From the NCBI GenBank assembly GCA_021735105.1, contig JAIPHS010000039.1, forward strand, positions 1 to 8,091: a stretch of DNA of 8,091 nt. Reading direction: 5' to 3'. The stretch comes from Candidatus Omnitrophota bacterium. Lineage in GTDB: Bacteria; Omnitrophota; Gorgyraeia; Duberdicusellales; 4484-171. A program made the translations under genes and the position numbers. Shown piece after piece: positions 1 through 6,494 of this stretch (within the stretch, counting starts at the first letter, position 1; every line of letters begins with the position of its first letter). The notes beneath the pieces were generated by a model that was given only the letters and a program-made list of their open reading frames with translations, was not told the DNA's origin and ran no database searches.

Positions 1-263
1 TCAGACAGCTTAACTTCCAGCTGCTGGTTTTTTTCTTCTTGAGCCGAGAGTTTATTTTCTAGGTTACTTATATCTGCCTGCTTACGTTCTAGTTGCTTAG
101 CTAACTGTGCTTTATCAGCTTGCAGCTGTCTAGAGTTACCCTTGATAGAGGCAAGCTCTTCTTTTGCCTGAGCGGCTGCCTTTTTTAACCTATCTATCTC
201 CTTGACTAAAGATTGTGATTTTTGTTCCTGGTCAGACAGCTTAACTTCCAGCTGCTGGTTTTT
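1..263 (-). repeat. Internal 32-bp direct repeat inside the coiled-coil gene
   Basis: Positions 1-32 and 232-263 are identical over 32 bases. The offset is 231 bases, exactly 77 codons or 11 heptads, so the repeat preserves both reading frame and coiled-coil register. Both copies encode NQQLEVKLSD. The first copy touches the window edge, so the repeat could be longer or have further copies outside. Confidence 0.85.
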
Positions 264-668
264 CCTTTGGAGAGAGGCTAACTTTTCTTTTAAATCTTGT
301 CTGCCGGTGTTAAGTTCTTCTATCGAATGAGCTTTCTTTAGCATAAGTTCTATGTGCTCTTTGCGGGATGCCTTCAATTTATCGCCTAAGGCTGAGAGTT
401 CATCTTCCAGGCGGCTGCTTTCAGCTTCCAGCTTCCGGTTTTTTTCTTTTTGTAAACTTAACTCTTTACTTAAAGAATCTATCTTATCTTTTAGTGATAA
501 ATTTTCTTTAGATAGCTTATCCATCTTATTTGACAGGCTCTCTTCTATCTGCCGTAGTTCAAGGCGCCACTGACTATCTCCTTCAGCCGCATTACCGCGG
601 AATGAACTAGAAAATAAAATCAACAAAACACCCAATAACAATCTTTTTGTTATTTTTCTATCTTTCAT
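1..668 (-). CDS. Secreted coiled-coil protein, partial (C-terminus beyond the window)
   Basis: The reading frame stays open from an ATG at 668 to the left edge, giving 222 complete codons with no stop. The product begins MKDRKITKRLLLGVLLILF, a basic start plus hydrophobic core, followed by SSSFRGNAAEGD. This is a plausible Sec signal peptide cut near residue 27. From about residue 35 to the edge it is almost pure heptad-type coiled coil (Leu, Ile, Lys, Glu, Gln, Ser), with no Cys or Pro and only four Gly in the mature part. A KNQQLEVKLSD segment occurs at residues 136-146 and again from 213, with a weaker relative (KNRKLEAESS) at 76-85. A GGGGTG sequence lies just upstream of the ATG. It follows the secretin gene by 33 bases, so it is probably the last visible gene of the pilus/secretion operon. 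A periplasmic or surface role is inferred. Coiled-coil similarity is too generic to assign a family. Confidence 0.85.
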   Translation of the reverse strand, partial: MKDRKITKRLLLGVLLILFSSSFRGNAAEGDSQWRLELRQIEESLSNKMDKLSKENLSLKDKIDSLSKELSLQKEKNRKLEAESSRLEDELSALGDKLKASRKEHIELMLKKAHSIEELNTGRQDLKEKLASLQRKNQQLEVKLSDQEQKSQSLVKEIDRLKKAAAQAKEELASIKGNSRQLQADKAQLAKQLERKQADISNLENKLSAQEEKNQQLEVKLS

Positions 669-701
669 TCCCACACCCCATTTTTTTAAATTGGGTTAAC
701 A

Positions 702-2489
702 TCACTTAAAAATTTTTAAATTGCTTTTAGTTGGTTTTTTTATTTCTTTTTTTCTTAATGTTAACTTTCTATATATACTTTTTGCCTCTTTTGCGTATTC
801 ACTATCAGGATATTTTGAAATTAAACGGCCTAATATATCTTCAGCTTTTTCTTTATCATTGATCTTTTCATAATAGATCAAACCAGCTCGATACATAGCC
901 TCCGAAGCTCTTAAAGCATCAGGATGCTGGAGGTATATATTCCTATATATGCTTATTGCTTGTCTTTGCTGATACTCTTTGCTCTTCCTTCGGCTTTCTA
1001 AGCCTTTTCCTTCCTCTAATTTTTTAGCTTTTTGATAAAGGGTTTCTACCAAAGCCAGCTTGCCGGTACGGTCGATATTTACATAAGCTTCTTCTCTTTC
1101 TATCTTTTTTTTGGCTAAGATTGCTTTTTCTTCCTCGGAACGAATTATCTTAGGAGTAATAAATACAGCTAATTCTTTCTGTTCTCTGTCGTGTTCGGAC
1201 CGTGAAAATAACGCCCCGATCAGGGGCAAATCGCCTAAAAAAGGAATCTTTTCCCTTGACCCATGGTCCTTTTGTTTAATTAATCCGGCAATTATTAATG
1301 TCCTGCCTTCTTTTATTCTTACGCTAGTATCTGCTTCCCGGGTAGTTATCCTCGGCCCGGCATCTAAAGCAGCAGCTAATGATGAAACTTCGGGATGAAT
1401 TCTCATAGTAATATAGCCGTCTTCGTTAATTTGGGGGGTAACTTTTAAGGTAACGCCGATATCAACAAACTTTGTAGTTTCAGTTGTCCCGGTAGAGGTT
1501 TGAGTTCTCTCTTTATAAGGGTACCTTTCGCCGATAACAATTCTGGCCTCCTGGTTGTTTAAAATCGCGATTGAAGGCGAGGCTAAAAGATTGGCGCGCC
1601 CGTCTTTTACCAAGGCATCTATAGTGGCTGTAGCAGTTACCCCTTTCAGGCCGAGGGTATTTATTTTAAACTGCCCCCCTGTCAAGCCCGAAGATTGCTC
1701 GCCCATATCTACTGTAGCATCAAGCTCTTCACCAAATCCGGTGCTCCTGCCAAATATTCCATGGCCCGGCGCATAATCTACGTTCCACTTAACTCCAAAC
1801 GCGGCCAAATCATTTGAAGTGATATCTACAATTTTAGCTTCTATCAAAACCTGCTTAGGAGCAACATCTATCTCTTTGAGCAAATCTTTGATTTTTTTGA
1901 CATTAGCCGCGAGGTCAGTGATAATCAAAGTACTAGCAGATTCATCAGTCTCAATATTACCTTTCTCCGAAAGCACTTTATATAAAATACTTTTAGCCTC
2001 TGTGGCTTTAATATAGTTAAGAGTTATTACTTTACTAACTAAGTTTATCTTACCCTTATCTCCTTCTGAAACATATATAATCTGGTCCTTTACCGCGTAA
2101 GTTAGGCCATTGACAGTCAAAACAGCCTCGAGCGCTTTTCCTACTTTAACATTACCTAAAGTAATCGTTACTTTACCTTCGACATCGGCTACTGTAATGA
2201 TATTTAAATCATAAGTCCAAGAAAGAGACCGCAGCACATTCGATAGATCTGCGTCTTTATAGTCTAGGTCTATCCTTTGATTTAACTTCTCTTCAATAGT
2301 TAACTCTTCCTGAACTGATTCTTTTCCGGCAGATTCTTTTTTTTGGCGGCCTTCTTTTGGATTTGTTTCTTGGGCTAAGAGTAAGCCATTATTTAATACA
2401 AGAGCAATCAAGGCAAATCCAACAATAAAAGAAAGGTAAATATTTTTTCTTTTATTGCTTCTAGCTTCTTTTTCTAATTTAATAAACAT
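702..2489 (-). CDS. pilQ: PilQ/GspD-family outer-membrane secretin with C-terminal TPR-like tail
   Basis: The product should form the outer-membrane gated channel of a type IV pilus or type II secretion system. In the 595-residue version, a basic stretch and hydrophobic segment (about 16-39) form a signal sequence ending near LLLAQE. Next come an STN-type N-domain (about 73-141, DLDYKDADLSNVLRSLSWTY), a NolW-like secretin N-domain (about 150-210, VITLNYIKATEAKSILYKVL) and the secretin core (about 287-450). The core carries LASPSIAILNNQEARIVIGE, VTPQINEDGYITM and the hallmark IPFLGDLPLIGALF. Unusually, residues about 480-577 form a helical, TPR-like tail (AISIYRNIYLQHPDALRASE; AEDILGRLISKYPDSEYAKE). 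No AMIN domain is visible. I chose ATG 2489 because AAGGTG at 2496-2501 is correctly spaced for it. A GTG at 2498 would lie inside that ribosome site. The gene directly follows the PilO-PilP gene. The symbol reflects domain order; GspD is the alternative. Confidence 0.9.
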   Translation of the reverse strand: MFIKLEKEARSNKRKNIYLSFIVGFALIALVLNNGLLLAQETNPKEGRQKKESAGKESVQEELTIEEKLNQRIDLDYKDADLSNVLRSLSWTYDLNIITVADVEGKVTITLGNVKVGKALEAVLTVNGLTYAVKDQIIYVSEGDKGKINLVSKVITLNYIKATEAKSILYKVLSEKGNIETDESASTLIITDLAANVKKIKDLLKEIDVAPKQVLIEAKIVDITSNDLAAFGVKWNVDYAPGHGIFGRSTGFGEELDATVDMGEQSSGLTGGQFKINTLGLKGVTATATIDALVKDGRANLLASPSIAILNNQEARIVIGERYPYKERTQTSTGTTETTKFVDIGVTLKVTPQINEDGYITMRIHPEVSSLAAALDAGPRITTREADTSVRIKEGRTLIIAGLIKQKDHGSREKIPFLGDLPLIGALFSRSEHDREQKELAVFITPKIIRSEEEKAILAKKKIEREEAYVNIDRTGKLALVETLYQKAKKLEEGKGLESRRKSKEYQQRQAISIYRNIYLQHPDALRASEAMYRAGLIYYEKINDKEKAEDILGRLISKYPDSEYAKEAKSIYRKLTLRKKEIKKPTKSNLKIFK

Positions 2490-2495
2490 TATCTG

Positions 2496-2501
2496 CACCT
2501 T
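2496..2501 (-). promoter_or_regulatory. Ribosome binding site deciding the secretin start
   Basis: AAGGTG on the minus strand lies 6 bases before ATG 2489. The site includes the GTG that would otherwise be read as the start at 2498. This supports the ATG and a product three residues shorter. It sits immediately after the stop codon of the upstream gene (2503-2505), so translation of the two is likely linked. Confidence 0.65.
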
Positions 2502-2502
2502 T

Positions 2503-3357
2503 TTATCTTTTAATTACTAAACTAAATTCTCGCTCTCCATCTGTTAAAACTACAGACTCAGGCACTATCTTTTTTACTCTAAACCCGTCTACTCTACTAT
2601 CTATAGTTACAACCTTTCCATTTATTATAGCAGTTGGCTTTCGAAAATTAAAGGTTATTCCGTCTAGTTGAAAATCTTTTGTTTTTGCCTCTGCCAGCTC
2701 CTCTCCGGCCATACCAAAAACATTTTTCTCTTCCAAAAAAAGCGGCTTTATTTTTTTGGCCCTAAACTCTGTATTTGTTTCTGAATTTGATACGGGAATA
2801 GAAAAAACCATCTGGCTTACCAACTGAGAGTCTGTCTTGTCTGAGCCGGTTAGCTCTGCCTTATTTATCTTAAGTAATGGAGAGATAGTCTCTAATCTGT
2901 TTATATAATTAACGCTATTCTTATAAGGAGCCCTAAACTTCATCTCGATAAAAAGGCGCGGTTGTTTTCCCTTAGATTCAATTTTCTGACGCAAAGATAA
3001 TAGTTCTATCCCTTTTGCTTGATGGCTAAACTCTCCGATTAAACCGGAAATATTACCCTGAGAAGGCATTTTACTCTTAATTTCTTTTAACTTTTGGGAA
3101 TAAGATTCTTTCTCAATTTCTAAAGCTAATATCTCATCCCCTCTGCTATCAGCTTTAGGCAGTTTTAATTTTTCCTCTTTTAGGCGGCCGCTTAATTCTT
3201 TGATTTTCACCCTATAGTTTTTAATACCGGCCGATAATGGGCTATAGATAAACTTAAAATAGCCCGAAAAAAAAATTACCGCGGCAAATGCGATTACCAA
3301 TATCTTTTCTTGTTTTTTTAACTTTTTATAATGCTCTAAAAATAACTTTTTCATCAT
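2503..3357 (-). CDS. PilO-PilP fusion protein (type IV pilus / type II secretion alignment complex)
   Basis: This 284-residue protein joins two inner-membrane alignment-complex parts. Residues 1-18 are a short basic cytoplasmic tail, and 19-38 (ILVIAFAAVIFFSGYFKFIY) are one membrane helix. A coiled coil covers about 45-95, and about 100-190 fit the periplasmic ferredoxin-like domain of PilO/GspM (MPSQGNISGLIGEFSHQAKG, then NSVNYINRLETISPLLKI). A linker leads to 228-284, which resembles the beta-rich domain of PilP and the GspC homology region: LDGITFNFRKPTAIINGKVV, then VDGFRVKKIVPESVVLTDGE. PilP is usually a separate lipoprotein; no lipobox exists here, so the PilP-like part is tethered by the PilO helix. 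It starts 8 bases after the PilM-PilN stop and ends just before the secretin, matching pilM-N-O-P-Q order. An AAGGA lies 12 bases before the first of two adjacent ATGs; either could be used. The PilP assignment rests on pattern and position. Confidence 0.8.
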   Translation of the reverse strand: MMKKLFLEHYKKLKKQEKILVIAFAAVIFFSGYFKFIYSPLSAGIKNYRVKIKELSGRLKEEKLKLPKADSRGDEILALEIEKESYSQKLKEIKSKMPSQGNISGLIGEFSHQAKGIELLSLRQKIESKGKQPRLFIEMKFRAPYKNSVNYINRLETISPLLKINKAELTGSDKTDSQLVSQMVFSIPVSNSETNTEFRAKKIKPLFLEEKNVFGMAGEELAEAKTKDFQLDGITFNFRKPTAIINGKVVTIDSRVDGFRVKKIVPESVVLTDGEREFSLVIKR

Positions 3358-3365
3358 CTAAAAAA

Positions 3366-5201
3366 TCAATCCTTTATCTTGATATTTACTTCAAAATTAT
3401 AAGCAGCTGTTTTTTTTCCTTTTTTACTGTAGACAAAATCTACCTGAACAAAGTTTTTCTCTCGCTTTAAATCCTCTACCAGCTCTACCACTTTATCTAT
3501 ATCCGGTGTAGAACCGGCAATAATTAGCTCATTTTCCTCTAAGCTAATCTTATCCACCCGTAGTTCTTTCGGCATCAAGTTGGTAATAGTAACTAAAGCC
3601 TTAGAAAAATTTTTCTCCCTGCTGAAATAGTTAACTTGGCCTTTTAGTTTGTTCCTCTCTTCAATAATCTCACTTTTCTGCTGAGACAATTTTAACTGAT
3701 TAGATGTCCTTCTGTCTATCTTTTCTTCTATGGCCGCTAACTCCTGCTTAAGGCCTGTTGCTTTTGTTTTGGCTTTCTGAAAACTTGCTACTTTTAAGCC
3801 GGTAACTGGTAATAAAAATAATGCTATTGCTGCCGCCGCTTTAGAAAATCTATTTTTCACTATGGAACCAGCTACAATCTCAACAATTTTTTTATGCCTG
3901 GCTCCCAACAAGTTAAGTTGTTTATAGCCTTTTAATATCGGGCTCATAGCCAAGCTGCCAGTTACAGAAAAATCTAAAAACTCTTCAGCTAAAGCCTTTT
4001 TTTCATCTCCTAGGTCAGAAGACAAAGCAAAAATACTAAAGAAATTTACTCTTTCTACAGGAGCTTCTAAATTTGCCGACAAAAAGCTGTCTATCTTTTT
4101 TAACTCCGCGCCGCTGCCGGCGATAAAAATACGGTCAAAACTAGTTACTTGAGATTGAGTAACTTGATAAGAAAAGTATTTAAAAGAATGCTGAATATTG
4201 ACGATAAAACTTTCTAGGTGAGAGCTTATTATCCGATAAACTTCTGAAGCCGTGTCGCTCTCGCCTGAGCTAACTTTTTCCCGAAAAGGGCCTTTTTCCT
4301 TAGATTCAAACCAAGCCGACAAGCCAAACTCTTTAACTATTTTTTCGGCCTGTTTTTTATCAACATTTAACGGCCTAGACCTAGATACAGCCTGAACTAA
4401 CTTGTCTGTACCAAAGTCAACCCCTTTAAAAAAAAGGATAAAACCATCTTTTTCTACCACCAAAGAACTTTCTTGACGGCCTAAATTAAGCCACAAAGAA
4501 ACTCCTTGCTGGAAAGACTGAGGCGCGTTGTACTTTGTTAAATTAAGCAGGGCTAGAGAATTTACCTCTATAGAAACCGGCCGCAGCCCCGCCTTATTCA
4601 GTAACCGCGTCTTTGTCTTAATCGCTTCAGTTGAACAACAGACTACCATTACCCTGTTGACATCTGCCTCACCGATGCCTAAACCTTTATCGGTCCATTT
4701 AGTATAGGTATATTTAATATTTTCTATATCCAGGTCAAAAGGCCTTAACTGGCTAAGTTTAAATCTTAAAGCTGTCTTAAGCTCCTCTTCTGACATATTA
4801 GGAAAAGTCATATTGTAGGTGCGAACCTCCGAAGCAGAAAGCCCAATTGTACAAGATTTACTGATATTATTTCGTTTAAGAAGAACCTTTAGAGCCTGGC
4901 TTTGATAATCAAAAGGTTGCTGGTTTGAGCTCTTATCAAAAAATTGTTTATCTAAAACAGAAACTTCATAGTTATCTTTTGATGCTTTTTTCAGCTGTAT
5001 GGCTCTAACAGCTTCAGTATCGATATCAATAGCGGGACGAACTTTATTAAAAGAGGCCGGCAGATCAAACTTAACCTGATCTTTTATCTTGGAAGGATAT
5101 TTTTTTAAATCAAAAAGAGCGGAAACTCTTTTTGTCACCTTTTTGGGCCTTTGAAATACCTCTTCTACAAAATCTCTATTTGGTTTTTTCTTTGCAGCCA
5201 T
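3366..5201 (-). CDS. PilM-PilN fusion (GspL-like inner-membrane assembly protein)
   Basis: This 611-residue protein is an actin-like cytoplasmic PilM joined to a membrane-anchored PilN. Residues 1-50 are a basic, probably disordered extension. The PilM part (about 55-420) shows PAIDIDTEAVRAIQL in the phosphate-1 position, the family stretch MSEEELKTALRFKLSQLRPF (136-155), LWLNLGRQESSLVVEKDG in the phosphate-2 position, and FIAGSGAELKKIDSFL as the adenosine motif. The usual DIG and second Asp are altered (DID and LNLG), so nucleotide binding is uncertain. QLNLL (428-432) matches the PilN N-terminal motif that normally docks in PilM. A membrane helix (about 455-474), a coiled coil (475-522) and a ferredoxin-like domain (530-611) complete PilN. 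This layout is also that of GspL. It lies 30 bases after parA. ATG 5201 is the only early ATG, but the AGAGGA site upstream is unusually far away. Confidence 0.88.
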   Translation of the reverse strand: MAAKKKPNRDFVEEVFQRPKKVTKRVSALFDLKKYPSKIKDQVKFDLPASFNKVRPAIDIDTEAVRAIQLKKASKDNYEVSVLDKQFFDKSSNQQPFDYQSQALKVLLKRNNISKSCTIGLSASEVRTYNMTFPNMSEEELKTALRFKLSQLRPFDLDIENIKYTYTKWTDKGLGIGEADVNRVMVVCCSTEAIKTKTRLLNKAGLRPVSIEVNSLALLNLTKYNAPQSFQQGVSLWLNLGRQESSLVVEKDGFILFFKGVDFGTDKLVQAVSRSRPLNVDKKQAEKIVKEFGLSAWFESKEKGPFREKVSSGESDTASEVYRIISSHLESFIVNIQHSFKYFSYQVTQSQVTSFDRIFIAGSGAELKKIDSFLSANLEAPVERVNFFSIFALSSDLGDEKKALAEEFLDFSVTGSLAMSPILKGYKQLNLLGARHKKIVEIVAGSIVKNRFSKAAAAIALFLLPVTGLKVASFQKAKTKATGLKQELAAIEEKIDRRTSNQLKLSQQKSEIIEERNKLKGQVNYFSREKNFSKALVTITNLMPKELRVDKISLEENELIIAGSTPDIDKVVELVEDLKREKNFVQVDFVYSKKGKKTAAYNFEVNIKIKD

Positions 5202-5222
5202 TTTAAAACTATTTATTAAAAA

Positions 5223-5228
5223 TCCTCT
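5223..5228 (-). promoter_or_regulatory. Oddly placed ribosome binding site before the PilM-PilN gene
   Basis: AGAGGA is the only Shine-Dalgarno-like sequence between parA and the PilM-PilN gene, but it lies 21 bases from ATG 5201. At 6 bases it is instead followed by an in-frame ATA (5214-5216), with no stop before the ATG. Either initiation here is weak, or a rare non-AUG start adds five residues. Confidence 0.4.
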
Positions 5229-5231
5229 GAT

Positions 5232-6107
5232 TTATATCGTTTGATATTTTTTCACCCGCTCTAAGACTTCTTGGCCTAACGAACTATAATCTTGGGCGCC
5301 GCGCGACCTAGGCGCGTATTTGAATATAGATTCTTTAGACAGCACTGCCTCTGATAACTTTGAGTTCATCCTAATTGCAGTATCAAATACTTTGTCCTGA
5401 AAATAATCTCTGATTTGCCTTAACATCTCTTTATTCATCTTTAACCGTTTATCAAACATTGTCGGCAATATCCCTAAAACATTTAAATCGGAACTTAGGC
5501 GCTCCCGAACCAGATTTATCGTAGAGAACAATTCTTTCATCCCCTCTAATGAAAAATATTGAGTCTGAACCGGGACAATAAGCGAATCAGCAGTAACTAA
5601 ACCATTTATGGTTACAATATTAAGAGAAGGTGAACAATCTATAAGTATATAGTCATAGTTCCTAAAATTAGTATTAACCATTTTATAGATCGCTGTCTTT
5701 AATATTCTCTCTCTGCCCAAAAGATCGGATATCTCAATTTGCGCTCCGGTAAGCAGCGAAATAGCCGGCGCGATATCTAAATTTTTAATCTGCGAGGGTA
5801 CTATTACATAATCTAACTCCATATCTCTAGTAATTACATCATAAATGGAATGAGCTAAATTATCTACATCCAGCCCTAGCCCTAAAGATGTATGGGCTTG
5901 AGGATCTATATCTATGGTTAATACTTTGTAACCTTGATTAGCTAAATACGCGGAAAGGTTTATACAGGTAGTAGTTTTTCCGCATCCGCCTTTTTGATTA
6001 ACTATCGAGATAATAGATGTATCTTTTTTTTTATAATTATCAGCATTAAATTGCGGATTAACCTCAAATGATTTTTGATCTCCAAATATTTTTCGGTTTC
6101 TAAACAT
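5232..6107 (-). CDS. ParA/Soj-family ATPase
   Basis: This 291-residue protein is a deviant-Walker P-loop ATPase of the ParA/Soj/MinD superfamily, which forms ATP sandwich dimers to position DNA or protein cargo. The deviant Walker A is KGGCGKTT (39-46) with the signature lysine at its start. Walker A' is TIDIDPQAH (64-72), Walker B is ILIDCSPSL (154-162), and the Soj-type PVQTQYFSLEGM lies at 179-190. The first 29 residues form a polar, basic extension before the usual start SIISIVNQKGG. No MinD-type C-terminal amphipathic helix is obvious. GGGAGG stands about 6 bases before the ATG. No parB is nearby; the gene lies 18 bases after a small MerR-type gene and 30 bases before PilM-PilN. That context suggests positioning or control of an envelope machine (inference), but chromosome or plasmid partition remains possible. 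Confidence 0.93.
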   Translation of the reverse strand: MFRNRKIFGDQKSFEVNPQFNADNYKKKDTSIISIVNQKGGCGKTTTCINLSAYLANQGYKVLTIDIDPQAHTSLGLGLDVDNLAHSIYDVITRDMELDYVIVPSQIKNLDIAPAISLLTGAQIEISDLLGRERILKTAIYKMVNTNFRNYDYILIDCSPSLNIVTINGLVTADSLIVPVQTQYFSLEGMKELFSTINLVRERLSSDLNVLGILPTMFDKRLKMNKEMLRQIRDYFQDKVFDTAIRMNSKLSEAVLSKESIFKYAPRSRGAQDYSSLGQEVLERVKKYQTI

Positions 6108-6125
6108 ATCTTGCCTCCCTGATTT

Positions 6126-6347
6126 TCAGCTATTAAGTTCTTTTTGAATTAACTTTAAAGGATATCCTTTTTTCCTAAGATTTTTGACTCTTTTATAAAC
6201 GGAAAAAGTTTTGTCCTTATTATACAACTTTCTGTTGCCTTTTCTATCTGCGGTTTTAAATAATCCCAGATTTGTATAATAGTTAATGCTCGCGACTGAT
6301 AAACCTAAGGCGGTCGATAATTCTTTAGTGGTTACTAGTTTTGCCAT
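6126..6347 (-). CDS. Small MerR-type winged-helix DNA-binding protein
   Basis: This 73-residue protein is essentially a single MerR-like DNA-binding domain. A helix-turn-helix covers about residues 5-25 (TTKELSTALGLSVASINYYT), followed by NLGLF and a basic wing (DRKGNRKLYNKD, 34-45). A last helix pair ends at GYPLKLIQKELNS. The long dimerisation helix and effector domain of full-size MerR proteins are absent, so it resembles compact MerR/excisionase-like proteins. I chose ATG 6347 because AGGAG precedes it by about 6 bases. The longer frame starting at ATG 6389 has no ribosome site, and its start lies in the repeat array. It is first in the operon, directly downstream of the promoter and four tandem repeats. 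It is probably an autoregulator, or a ParB-like DNA-binding partner of the adjacent ParA (inference). Confidence 0.8.
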   Translation of the reverse strand: MAKLVTTKELSTALGLSVASINYYTNLGLFKTADRKGNRKLYNKDKTFSVYKRVKNLRKKGYPLKLIQKELNS

Positions 6348-6380
6348 ACTCTTCTCCTGTTTCCAAAAAGGCATTTTCCC

Positions 6381-6420
6381 TATTAACATTTAATAACAGG
6401 TATTAACACTTGTTAACACT
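6381..6420 (-). promoter_or_regulatory. Operator/iteron array of four 10-bp tandem repeats
   Basis: On the plus strand the units are TATTAACATT, TAATAACAGG, TATTAACACT and TGTTAACACT. The core TAACA recurs at 6384, 6394, 6404 and 6414, exactly 10 bp apart, so all copies face roughly the same side of the helix. The array begins about 2 bases after the predicted transcription start and precedes the MerR-type gene. This is the classic place for an autorepressor operator. A partition-site role is the alternative because parA follows. Confidence 0.65.
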
Positions 6421-6428
6421 TACTTAAT

Positions 6429-6457
6429 AAGATATACCCTCATTATTATTTTGTCAA
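6429..6457 (-). promoter_or_regulatory. Sigma-70-type promoter of the merR-parA-pil operon
   Basis: A perfect -35 TTGACA (6452-6457) is separated by 17 bases from TATCTT (6429-6434), which matches four of six -10 positions. The predicted start is near 6422, leaving a leader of about 75 bases that contains the four tandem repeats and the AGGAG ribosome site of the MerR-type gene. No other good promoter was seen before the downstream genes. Confidence 0.7.
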
Positions 6458-6494
6458 GGCAAAATTTGTGTTCCGGTTCGCAACCAAATCTCCA

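Noticed and set aside
352..573. Plus-strand open frame of 73 residues inside the coiled-coil gene
   Set aside because: It is serine/leucine-rich antisense of a Glu/Lys/Leu coiled coil, with no convincing ribosome site, and lies wholly inside a clear minus-strand gene.
681..701. CCCAATTT/AAATGGG pairing between the secretin and coiled-coil genes as a terminator
   Set aside because: The stem is short and bulged, no T-run follows on the minus strand, and the sequence next forms the ribosome site of the next gene.
694..708. GTTAACATCACTTA before the coiled-coil gene as a fifth copy of the operon repeat
   Set aside because: Only the TTAACA core matches and no second phased copy is present; chance is likely in AT-rich DNA.
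1111..2016. Three plus-strand open frames (1111-1398, 1555-1776, 1819-2016) opposite the secretin gene
   Set aside because: The minus strand encodes recognisable secretin domains across the whole stretch; these frames have no family features and are shadows.
3288..3470. Plus-strand 60-residue open frame across the PilO/PilM junction
   Set aside because: It overlaps two well-supported minus-strand genes and has a low-complexity Phe/Ser/Leu composition.
6348..6389. Longer start (ATG 6389) for the MerR-type gene
   Set aside because: No ribosome site precedes it and the start lies inside the repeat array; ATG 6347 has AGGAG at good spacing and gives a normal MerR N-terminus.
6475..6485. GGTTCGCAACC, resembling a tRNA T-arm or phage attachment core
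   Set aside because: The stem cannot be extended to a 5-bp T-stem, no acceptor or anticodon arms flank it, and no integrase is present.
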